DNA of 7,515 bases from contig JBOGZD010000130.1 in assembly GCA_050697155.1 (NCBI GenBank), positions 1-7,515 of the forward strand. The letters are read 5' to 3'. Below the pieces are notes generated by a model. The model saw only the letters and a program-made list of their open reading frames with translations. It did no database searches and had not been told where the DNA came from. Shown here piece after piece: positions 1 to 4,964 of the stretch (its first letter is position 1; every line of letters begins with the position of its first letter). The position numbers and the translations under genes were made by a program. The DNA is from JBOGZD01 sp050697155 (lineage in GTDB: Bacteria > Actinomycetota > Thermoleophilia > Solirubrobacterales > 70-9).

Positions 1-178
1 ACAGGCAGCGCGGCGGGCCCATGCCCCGGGCCTCGCTCTTTAGCTCGTCGTCGCCGACGCCCGACACAAACTCTCGCAAATTGGAGGCGATGCGTCCAGC
101 GAAAGCTTGACTTTCATCCGTCGCGCAATGCAACAGCGAGACACGACGCTCACCGATCGTTCCTGTGGCCGTCTTGGC
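1..178 (-). CDS. Possible partial reading frame running off the left edge, unrecognised
   Basis: Reading the minus strand from about 178 down to 2 gives 59 codons without a stop, including the stretches GERRVSLLHCATDESQAF and RIASNLREFVSGVGDDELK. By my hand count, GC content is highest at third codon positions (about 73%), intermediate at first and near 50% at second positions, which is the pattern of coding DNA. No ATG or GTG start with a ribosome site is visible: the frame stays open upstream and runs antisense-shifted into the end of the neighbouring oxidoreductase gene, so the true 5' end is unknown. I do not recognise the family. It could be the amino-terminal part of a gene outside the window, a decayed fragment, or chance openness in GC-rich DNA. 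Bases 179-339 hold nothing else I can support. Confidence 0.25.
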
Positions 179-339
179 GTCGTATCCACACGTCTCGTTT
201 GACGGCCTGAGGGGAGCCGTGGGGTGCGCATTGCTTGCCGGTATCTGGGCGGCGCCGTCGCAAGGTCCGGCGCACCTACGCGGACGTCCCGCCCGCTCAG
301 GCGAAGCGGTAGAACGGAAACGGCCGAACCGCCCCGTCC

Positions 340-1083
340 CTACCAGGGCTGGTTGGCCGGTCCCACCGTGAATTCGTTGATGGTCGTGTCCTCGGGCTGG
401 TCGATCGCAATCGCAACGACGCTCGCAATTCGGTCCGGCGAGATCCCGTACTGGTCGTACACGTCCTGTGCCGACTCGGCTGTGTCCTCGTGGCTGATCG
501 CGCCCAGCAGCTCGGTGTTGATCGCGGCCGGGTAGATGGTCGCGGTGCGGATGTTCGTCCCCTCCATGGCGGACTCCATGCGGAGGACCTCCATGAAGTC
601 GCGCACGAACCACTTCGTCCCGCCGTATACCGCGCCGCCGGAGTACGCCTTCAGGCCGGCGACCGACGAGGTTGTGATGACGTGTCCGGACTTCTGCTCG
701 ATGAAGGTCGGCAGCGCGGCCGCGACACCGTTCAGAACGCCGGTGACGTTCACGTCAACCGTCTGGCGCCAGTCGTCGGTCTGCAGCGCGGACAGAGGGG
801 AGTTCGGCATGATCCCAGCGTTCAGGAAGATGACGTCGACGCCGCCAAACCTTTCCGTCGCGAGGTTTACGAGGGCATCGTTGTCGCTCGGCCTGGTCAC
901 GTCCAATTCCTGGTAGACGGCTTGGCCGCCGTCTTTTTCGATCTCGTCGACGATCTGCTTCAGCTTGTCTTCGCGCCGCGCGCCGAGGGCAAGCTTGGCC
1001 CCCCTGCTCGCGAGCAGCTTTGCGGTCGCTTCGCCGATCCCGGATGAAGCGCCGGTGACGATCACAACTTTGTCTTTGATCAT
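340..1083 (-). CDS. SDR family NAD(P)-dependent oxidoreductase
   Basis: This 247-residue protein is a classical short-chain dehydrogenase/reductase of normal length, expected to be a soluble cytoplasmic enzyme that reduces a carbonyl or oxidises an alcohol using NAD(P)(H). Visible motifs in order are the Rossmann glycine motif TGASSGIG (residues 10-17), the basic pair R36-R37 after the second strand (favouring NADP(H)), the adenine-pocket D61-V62, NAG (88-90), catalytic N112, S140, and Y153-x3-K157; S140 lies 13 residues before Y153 as expected. The start is supported by GGAGGA (1089-1094, minus strand) five bases upstream of ATG. The gene is divergent from the MmyB-like regulator, a pairing common in actinobacteria, so it is probably that regulator's target. 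The substrate cannot be read from sequence. The carboxyl terminus (GPANQPW) is short and ordinary, and no frameshift is seen. Confidence 0.95.
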   Translation of the reverse strand: MIKDKVVIVTGASSGIGEATAKLLASRGAKLALGARREDKLKQIVDEIEKDGGQAVYQELDVTRPSDNDALVNLATERFGGVDVIFLNAGIMPNSPLSALQTDDWRQTVDVNVTGVLNGVAAALPTFIEQKSGHVITTSSVAGLKAYSGGAVYGGTKWFVRDFMEVLRMESAMEGTNIRTATIYPAAINTELLGAISHEDTAESAQDVYDQYGISPDRIASVVAIAIDQPEDTTINEFTVGPANQPW

Positions 1084-1105
1084 CTGGGTCCTCCGCTAGT
1101 TGCGA

Positions 1106-1138
1106 ATTCGGTCGTGCCCGCACACCGTGGCACCGAAT
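1106..1138. promoter_or_regulatory. Inverted repeat in the divergent control region (candidate operator)
   Basis: ATTCGGT (1106-1112) is repeated in perfect inverted form as ACCGAAT (1132-1138) with 19 bases between, so the half-site centres are 26 bp apart. It lies 23 bp upstream of the oxidoreductase start and inside the 137-bp spacer shared with the regulator. It could be an operator for the adjacent regulator acting on the oxidoreductase. A seven-base half-site is short, so chance is not excluded. Confidence 0.3.
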
Positions 1139-1161
1139 CGGCGAAGCTGAGAGGGTGGCTC

Positions 1162-1179
1162 TTTACAGGTACTGACAGG
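1162..1179. promoter_or_regulatory. Possible regulator-binding box with helical-turn repeats
   Basis: The sequence TTTACAGGTACTGACAGG contains ACAGG twice, at 1165-1169 and 1175-1179, exactly 10 bp (one helical turn) apart, and an imperfect dyad TTACAG-GTA-CTGACA (four of six positions symmetric). It is the only AT-richer island in the divergent spacer, about 35-45 bp upstream of the regulator's proposed -10. It is a candidate autoregulatory site; no known consensus was matched. Confidence 0.25.
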
Positions 1180-1205
1180 GCACCCCAGCGCCGTCCGGAG
1201 GGGTC

Positions 1206-1211
1206 TACCCT
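1206..1211 (+). promoter_or_regulatory. Candidate -10 element for the regulator gene
   Basis: TACCCT fits the actinobacterial TAnnnT -10 pattern and ends nine bases before the ATG at 1221. This would give a leaderless or nearly leaderless transcript. The only Shine-Dalgarno-like run, GGAGGGG at about 1197-1203, is too far from the ATG (about 17 bases) to work normally. No good -35 hexamer is visible at the usual spacing. Confidence 0.3.
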
Positions 1212-1220
1212 CGACCGAGA

Positions 1221-2123
1221 ATGGACACGACGGCCGAGATCCGCGACTTCCTCACCTCGAGGCGCGCGAGGATCAAGCCCGACGAGGTCGGCCTTCAAAC
1301 CTTCGGGCGCCGCCGCGTGCCCGGGCTTCGCCGCGAGGAGGTGGCGACGCTGGCCGGCGTCAGCGTCGACTACTACAACCGGATGGAGCGCGGCAATCTG
1401 AGCGGCGCCTCCGAGGGCGTGCTCGACGCCCTGGCGGATGCGCTGCGGCTAGACGAGGCAGAGCGCGCCCATCTTTACGACCTCGCCCGTGCCTCCCAGC
1501 CGAGCGCGAGACCCCGACGGCGCACTGCCAAGCGCAAGGTCCGCCCGAGCGCGCAGTGGATGCTCGACTCGATGACCGGCTCCGCGGCGATCGCGGAGAA
1601 CGGGCGTCTCGATGCCCTCGCCACCAACCGGCTCGGGCGCGCCTTCCATTCACACCTCTTCGACGGTTCCGGCCGTCCCGTCAACTTCGCGCGCTTCGTC
1701 TTCCTCGACCCGCGCGCGAAGGAGTTCTTCGCCGACTGGACTCGCGCGGCCAAGGACTGTGCCGCGCTGCTTCGCTTGGAAGCCGGCCGGACCCCTCACG
1801 ACCGAGAGCTCTCGGATCTGGTCGGCGAGCTCTCGACGCAGAGTGAGGAGTTCCGCGGCCACTGGGCCGCGCACAACGTCCGTCTTCACAACCAGGGCGT
1901 CAAGCAGTTCAACCACCCGGTCGTCGGCGATCTCGAGCTGAGCTACAACCGGATTGAGCTTCCGGCCGATCCGGGCCTCTCGATCGTCGCCTACACGCCG
2001 GAGCCAGGCTCCAAGTCCGCAGACGCCTTCAGCCTGCTCGCCAGCTGGGCGGCGACGGAGGACGCCCAGGAAGCCGATTCCGGGGAAGCGTCCGTAGACA
2101 AAGCCAGGTCCGATACCGCATAA
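1221..2123 (+). CDS. Helix-turn-helix transcriptional regulator, MmyB-like (MltR-type)
   Basis: This 300-residue protein is a DNA-binding regulator with an XRE-type helix-turn-helix and a ligand-binding domain of the MmyB-like (MLTR_LBD) family. The amino-terminal part carries the family hallmark PGLRREEVA (34-42) followed by LAGVSVDYYNRMERG (44-58), the recognition-helix region. A basic linker rich in R and K (about 95-107) leads to the carboxyl-terminal domain (about 108-270), with typical stretches such as NFARFVFLDPRAKEFF and the closing PGLSIVAYTPEPGS. The last roughly 25 residues are acidic and variable. Length is normal for the family. It is divergent from the SDR gene across 137 bp; from memory, members of this family are repeatedly found beside short-chain dehydrogenases and are thought to control them, with a fatty-acid-like ligand in one solved structure. 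Ligand and direction of regulation here are inferred only. Confidence 0.93.
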   Translation: MDTTAEIRDFLTSRRARIKPDEVGLQTFGRRRVPGLRREEVATLAGVSVDYYNRMERGNLSGASEGVLDALADALRLDEAERAHLYDLARASQPSARPRRRTAKRKVRPSAQWMLDSMTGSAAIAENGRLDALATNRLGRAFHSHLFDGSGRPVNFARFVFLDPRAKEFFADWTRAAKDCAALLRLEAGRTPHDRELSDLVGELSTQSEEFRGHWAAHNVRLHNQGVKQFNHPVVGDLELSYNRIELPADPGLSIVAYTPEPGSKSADAFSLLASWAATEDAQEADSGEASVDKARSDTA

Positions 2124-2496
2124 AGACGAATCGGGACTCGACGGCGCTCGCGAGCTGATCGCGGTCCGCGGTGCCTCCTTGGGACGACCAGCAGAAGCGG
2201 CACGCGCTTGACCGGCGTCTTTGCAATGCCTATGCACGATCGTGGCGTCGGCAGCAATGACGACCGAACACGCGGCTCTCACATCCGCGTGATCCCGGCG
2301 CTGCTCCCCGTCGCGCAAGGGAGGAGCGAGCCCGGAGACAGCCTCTGTGAAGGCGGGTGCTCAGTCAGATCGGGACGCGCTGAGCTCGGCGAGCCGCGCT
2401 GCACTCTTGGACGCAGCTCGGCAAGTAACGGCCGAGTAGAGTCGCTGTCGCCGCCTCCCGGTGAGGTACCAGCTCTGCGCCCCGGGAGCAATCATC
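2124..2496. other. 373-bp intergenic region without a supported gene
   Basis: No reading frame here shows family-like sequence; the open frames on both strands are low-complexity, arginine- and serine-rich translations of GC-rich DNA. TAGAGT at 2437-2442 fits TAnnnT and lies 54 bp before the SRPBCC start, so it is a weak -10 candidate; the nearest TTGGAC (2407-2412) is 24 bp away, too far for a standard -35. AGCTCGGC occurs twice (2383-2390 and 2415-2422), 32 bp apart. No clear terminator for the upstream regulator gene is seen. Confidence 0.4.
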
Positions 2497-2948
2497 ATGG
2501 CCGAACGTCACCTCACCGTGCGACGACAAATGGCCGCGTCTTGTGCTTCAGTCTGGGCCGTATGCGCGGATTTCCCGAACCTGGCGGACCATTGGGGCGG
2601 CCTCAAGGCCTCTCGACCCATCGGCGACCAGACCCGCGGTGTGGGTGCCCGCCGCAGGTGGACCTGGCGCCGGTCGGCACATTGGTCGAAACGGTCACCG
2701 CCTGGGAGGAGGGCCGAACACTCGCCACCACGAATCAGCCATCCGCTCTCGTGCCGTTCAAGCAGGCCGAGGCCAGGCTCTCCCTCGAGCCCGACGGTGA
2801 CGGGACAGCGATCACATTCGACTACCGGTATGTGCCCAGGGGTGGTCCGATCGGTCGACTGACCGGTCCCGTGATCGACAGGATGCTGAGGACCAACTTT
2901 GAGAGCATGCTGGCTGCCATCGAGGAGGCGGCCCTCAACGCGGGCTGA
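2497..2948 (+). pseudogene. SRPBCC family protein (START/Bet v1-like), frameshifted
   Basis: Two overlapping frames together make one SRPBCC protein of about 150 residues. Frame 1 from ATG 2497 reads MAERHLTVRRQMAASCASVW and continues to GVGARR; frame 3 from 2655 reads QVDLAPVGTLVETVTAWEEG and continues through RYVPRGGPIGRLTGPVID to the TGA at 2946-2948. The join is at 2653-2657: adding a single C (cgc-cgc-Cag) restores GVGARRQVDL, so one base appears to be missing. The start is supported by GGGAGC (2483-2488), eight bases upstream; the GTG at 2461 in the same frame lacks such support. The fold is a small helix-grip cavity that binds hydrophobic ligands (polyketide cyclase/dehydrase-like), cytoplasmic; the true ligand is unknown. 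As written, translation would stop soon after 2860 with an unrelated tail. It may be a decayed gene or a consensus error in the sequence. Confidence 0.85.
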
Positions 2949-3040
2949 CAGAAGCCTCACAGACTGCATGTTGAGGCTGTTCACGGTCATCGCCACCCTC
3001 GGACAACCTCGAACCGAAGCAGAAGTCTTGGCGCCGCTGG

Positions 3041-3061
3041 CGAGACGCCCCAGTTGGACGA
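3041..3061 (+). repeat. Intergenic repeat, copy 1
   Basis: A 21-base stretch starting CGAGACGCCC and ending AGTTGGACGA. It matches 3882-3902 at 20 of 21 positions (C at 3051 versus G at 3892) in the same orientation, 841 bp away. Flanking bases are not similar, so the repeat is short and discrete. It lies 92 bp after the SRPBCC stop codon. Confidence 0.55.
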
Positions 3062-3210
3062 TCACCGAGCGTCTCGCGGGCGAGTTCGCGGCACCCGTGC
3101 GACAGACTCCGTCCTCGTCCGCAGCAGGCGTCAGGAGCTAGCGAACGAGACAGGCCTGCTTTGTGCAGAGAGGACGCGTAGCCGATCAACGACGGTTGGG
3201 ATGGGGATCC

Positions 3211-3226
3211 GCAGCGGGACCGCTGC
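3211..3226. repeat. Short GC-rich hairpin
   Basis: GCAGCG (3211-3216) pairs with CGCTGC (3221-3226) around the four-base loop GGAC. It lies 45 bp past the stop codon of the SnoaL-like gene on the minus strand. There is no U-run on either strand, so it would be an atypical terminator if it is one. Confidence 0.3.
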
Positions 3227-3245
3227 TGCGCCGCGTTCGAGCTCT

Positions 3246-3270
3246 CGACCGTCGGGGGACCCCGGAGTCG
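3246..3270 (-). terminator. Possible terminator hairpin after the SnoaL-like gene
   Basis: CGGG (3253-3256) pairs with CCCG (3261-3264) around another GGAC loop, and CGAC (3246-3249) can pair with GTCG (3267-3270) outside an internal loop. The structure begins two bases beyond the stop codon of the minus-strand SnoaL-like gene. It lacks a U-run; actinobacterial terminators often do, so this stays tentative. Confidence 0.3.
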
Positions 3271-3271
3271 T

Positions 3272-3673
3272 CTACTCGCTGACCTGCGCGCGGAGCGCGG
3301 CGATATCTGCGATCTCCCACGCCTCAAGAACCTTCCCGTCGCGAAGGTGGGTGATGACCGCCTGATCGATGCTGAAGCTGCGTCCTGATCCCTCTAGACC
3401 AGCGAAACCGGTGGCCAACGTGCCGGTCACGACGACGCGGGCCATCTCGACGTCGCCGTCGACTACGACCTCCTGCACCTCGTGGCGGAGATCCGGCATC
3501 GCGGCGAGCGCATCCCTCCAGACGGCCTTCTCCTCGTCGACGGTCGCCGTAGAGAGGCCGAGCGGCGCGTGGATGACTGCATTCGGATGAAGTAGCTCGT
3601 CGAAGGTGTCGAAATCCCCAGCATCACCCGCAGCGAGCCATCGGAACACGACCGTCTGTCGGGGATCGACCAT
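3272..3673 (-). CDS. SnoaL-like (NTF2-fold) polyketide cyclase/ester cyclase family protein
   Basis: This 133-residue protein has the size and pattern of the SnoaL-like branch of the NTF2 superfamily: small alpha+beta barrel proteins with one hydrophobic pocket, some of which are cyclases and many of which have unknown roles. The amino-terminal helix region (RWLAAGDAGDFDTFDELLHP, 11-30) is followed by the strand NAVIHAPLG (31-39), a central helix ending PDLRHEVQEVVVDGD, and the closing strand pair with FSIDQAVITHL and RDGKVLEAWEIADIAAL, typical of the family. It is presumably cytoplasmic. It stands alone on the minus strand between two SRPBCC genes and is flanked by intergenic repeats. GAGG lies only two bases before ATG, too close for a normal Shine-Dalgarno, whereas a TAnnnT motif six bases upstream suggests a leaderless mRNA. 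The substrate is unknown. Confidence 0.88.
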   Translation of the reverse strand: MVDPRQTVVFRWLAAGDAGDFDTFDELLHPNAVIHAPLGLSTATVDEEKAVWRDALAAMPDLRHEVQEVVVDGDVEMARVVVTGTLATGFAGLEGSGRSFSIDQAVITHLRDGKVLEAWEIADIAALRAQVSE

Positions 3674-3679
3674 GTCCTC

Positions 3680-3685
3680 AAGCTA
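3680..3685 (-). promoter_or_regulatory. Candidate -10 element for the SnoaL-like gene (leaderless)
   Basis: On the minus strand TAGCTT fits TAnnnT and is followed by six bases (GAGGAC) and then the ATG. That places the expected transcription start at or next to the start codon. No convincing -35 is seen. Confidence 0.35.
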
Positions 3686-3756
3686 TCGCCTGCCGTTCGA
3701 CCCGGACGATGGGCTCCTGCAGTCGTGCGAATGCGGACCAATCTCCGCCAAGTCGC

Positions 3757-3774
3757 GATGCTCGGGTTGGACGA
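3757..3774 (+). repeat. Intergenic repeat, diverged copy 2
   Basis: GATGCTCGGGTTGGACGA matches bases 3885-3902 at 15 of 18 positions, and all three differences are transitions. It has the same orientation and lies 128 bp upstream of that copy. It is weaker than the 3041/3882 pair and could be coincidental. Confidence 0.35.
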
Positions 3775-3881
3775 CTTCCGATCATCCTCGAGCCGGCCGC
3801 ACGAGACGACCGCTTCGTCAAAGGCGACACTCCAGGTGGGGTCGTCAAATGACCGTCGCGGGAGAAAAGCGGGTGTGTCGA

Positions 3882-3902
3882 CGAGACGCCCGAGTTGGAC
3901 GA
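3882..3902 (+). repeat. Intergenic repeat, copy 3
   Basis: A 21-base stretch starting CGAGACGCCCG and ending AGTTGGACGA, differing from copy 1 (3041-3061) at one position. With copy 1 it brackets the SnoaL-like gene as a direct repeat. No target-site or transposase signature accompanies it. Confidence 0.55.
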
Positions 3903-4136
3903 GCCGCAGTCGTCGGGGATCAGCCACGGACTCACGCAATCTCAAAGAGGAAAAGTCTCGCCCCGCCGACTCCCGCGCGTGGCCGGTGCCGTAGCCAGCG
4001 GTCGGTGTCGGCGGGCACCTCAGCTTCGTCCGGATCGGTCGCGCGGCCCCCGTTCGAAGCGGCTTCACGCGGGCAAAAGCGGCGCTAACGCGAGATACTC
4101 GCCATCGAGGTAGAGAAGCCGAAGCAAGGGAGAGAG

Positions 4137-4574
4137 ATGATCACGCACAGGGTTGAGATCAACCGAAGGCCGGAGGACGTCTTCGCCTACCTCGATCAGC
4201 TCGACCGCTACGTGGAGTGGCAGGAAAGCCTCATCAGCACCCGGGTCGAGACCGAGGGCCCGACGCGGGTCGGCTCGCGGGGGGTCGACAGGCGCAGGGC
4301 CCCGGGGGGCCCACGCGACATCGCCTTCGAGGTCACGGAGCACGATCCGCCCCGCAAGCTCACCTTCCGGGGGACAGCAGGTCCGGTGCGGCCGCTCGCC
4401 ACGCTCACCGTGGAGCCCGTCGGTGACGGATCGAGCTCGCGGGTGAACCTCGAGCTCGACCTACAGGGCCACGGATTCGGAAAGCTCGTCGCTCCGTTCG
4501 CGCGCCGGCAGGCCGGCAGGGAGGTTCCGCAGGATCACGAGAGGCTCAAGGAGCGGCTCGAAGCCAGCGCCTAA
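4137..4574 (+). CDS. SRPBCC family protein (START/Bet v1-like)
   Basis: This intact 145-residue protein has the SRPBCC helix-grip fold, a small cytoplasmic cavity protein for hydrophobic ligands. The first strand and helix (MITHRVEINRRPEDVFAYLD, 1-20) carry the common pattern of a strand followed by RPEDVFAYL. The middle holds alternating strands (TRVETEGPTRVGSRG, then DIAFEVTEHDPPRKLTFRG), a Gly/Arg-rich loop near residues 50-60, and VNLELDLQGHGFGKLV leading to the long carboxyl-terminal helix (about 118-145) that closes the cavity. AAGGGAG (4126-4132) four bases before ATG supports this start. It is not closely similar to the broken SRPBCC gene at 2497, so a recent tandem duplication is unlikely. 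The following 390 bp are noncoding, so it is probably monocistronic. Ligand and function are unknown. Confidence 0.9.
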   Translation: MITHRVEINRRPEDVFAYLDQLDRYVEWQESLISTRVETEGPTRVGSRGVDRRRAPGGPRDIAFEVTEHDPPRKLTFRGTAGPVRPLATLTVEPVGDGSSSRVNLELDLQGHGFGKLVAPFARRQAGREVPQDHERLKERLEASA

Positions 4575-4786
4575 CACGGATCAAGGCCTGTTCTCCGGGC
4601 CGACGTCGTCCCCCAGCTACTGCCCGAGGCCAAGCGTTCAGTCGCTGAGTTACCACGGCCCCAGTTCCTGCGGGAGGGAACGCACTGGATCGATCGCCCG
4701 AGGTGCCCGCTTGGGACGAGCAGGAGGTCTGCCTCGGGACGCGCGGGAGACACACGCATCCGCTTGGGGAAGCAGGCGTTTCCATC

Positions 4787-4797
4787 CGAGACGCCCG
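4787..4797 (+). repeat. Partial intergenic repeat
   Basis: CGAGACGCCCG matches the first 11 bases of copy 3 (3882-3892), same orientation and again in a noncoding stretch. After this point the sequences diverge. Eleven bases alone can occur by chance. Confidence 0.25.
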
Positions 4798-4809
4798 GTC
4801 CGGCGGAAA

Positions 4810-4844
4810 GGAGGAGCCGGCAGCCGATCACGGCCGGCTCCTCC
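4810..4844. terminator. Strong GC-rich hairpin, possible terminator or RNA structure
   Basis: GGAGGAGCCGGC (4810-4821) and GCCGGCTCCTCC (4833-4844) form a perfect 12-bp stem around an 11-base loop. Read on the minus strand it is followed by TTTCC, a very weak U-tract; on the plus strand no U-run follows. It lies 236 bp past the SRPBCC stop and about 120 bp before the aminotransferase start. It may end transcription in either direction, or be an operator-like dyad. Confidence 0.4.
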
Positions 4845-4951
4845 AGCTCGTCCGGGACGGTAGCGAGCGGCGCGCGGTTCGAGGCGCCTCCTCGTAGCGC
4901 GAACCGGAAGCCAGCATCCTGATCGTCGTGGGCGAGGCCCCCGGCGCCGAT

Positions 4952-4957
4952 TATGCT
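4952..4957 (+). promoter_or_regulatory. Candidate -10 element for the aminotransferase (leaderless)
   Basis: TATGCT fits TAnnnT and is followed by exactly seven bases (CGCCCTC) and then ATG at 4965, the geometry expected when transcription starts at the A of the start codon. No Shine-Dalgarno is visible before 4953 or 4965. This element overlaps the alternative ATG at 4953, which argues for 4965 as the start. Confidence 0.4.
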
Positions 4958-4964
4958 CGCCCTC

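Larger units (their letters stand above)
2949..3271. other. 323-bp intergenic region between convergent genes
   Basis: The region separates the 3' ends of the broken SRPBCC gene and the SnoaL-like gene. I see no supported gene. It holds the first copy of the intergenic repeat (3041-3061) and two GC-rich hairpins near its right end, listed separately, which could serve as terminators for the convergent genes. Confidence 0.4.
3674..4136. other. 463-bp intergenic region between divergent genes
   Basis: No supported gene is present; the open frames on both strands are arginine- and serine-rich and contain no family-like sequence. It carries two copies of the intergenic repeat (3757-3774 and 3882-3902) and, at the left end, the proposed -10 of the SnoaL-like gene. 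On the minus strand around 3930-3870 a short stretch reads DPRRLRLVQLGRLVDTP, which faintly resembles the amino-terminal linker of GAF-domain sensor proteins, but it does not continue into a GAF domain. GATACT at 4094-4099 is a weak -10 candidate for the downstream SRPBCC gene. Confidence 0.4.
4575..4964. other. 390-bp intergenic region upstream of the aminotransferase
   Basis: I find no supported gene in it. It contains the 12-bp perfect hairpin at 4810-4844, an 11-base partial copy of the intergenic repeat (CGAGACGCCCG, 4787-4797) and the proposed aminotransferase -10 (4952-4957). Confidence 0.4.

Noticed and set aside
490..1047. Plus-strand open frame of 185 codons opposite the SDR gene
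   Set aside because: It is a mirror of the SDR coding sequence; the SDR has all catalytic motifs on the other strand.
1650..2318. Long minus-strand open frame of 222 codons opposite the MmyB-like regulator
   Set aside because: It is antisense to a clearly conserved regulator, has no family-like sequence and is explained by high GC content.
2640..2665. Programmed ribosomal frameshifting in the SRPBCC gene
   Set aside because: No slippery heptamer, downstream pseudoknot or internal Shine-Dalgarno is evident, and the family normally uses one frame.
3041..3902. Mobile element bounded by the 21-base direct repeats
   Set aside because: No transposase, integrase or terminal inverted repeats lie between the copies; the only gene inside is the SnoaL-like protein.
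3870..3935. Minus-strand stretch DPRRLRLVQLGRLVDTP resembling the entry to a GAF domain
   Set aside because: The resemblance stops after about 17 residues, no GAF sequence follows in any frame, and the match is too short to call a gene fragment.
2497..4574. Polyketide or aromatic biosynthesis cluster formed by two SRPBCC genes and a SnoaL-like gene
   Set aside because: No ketosynthase, acyl carrier protein or other core enzyme is present, strands alternate and gaps are large; these folds are common and functionally diverse.
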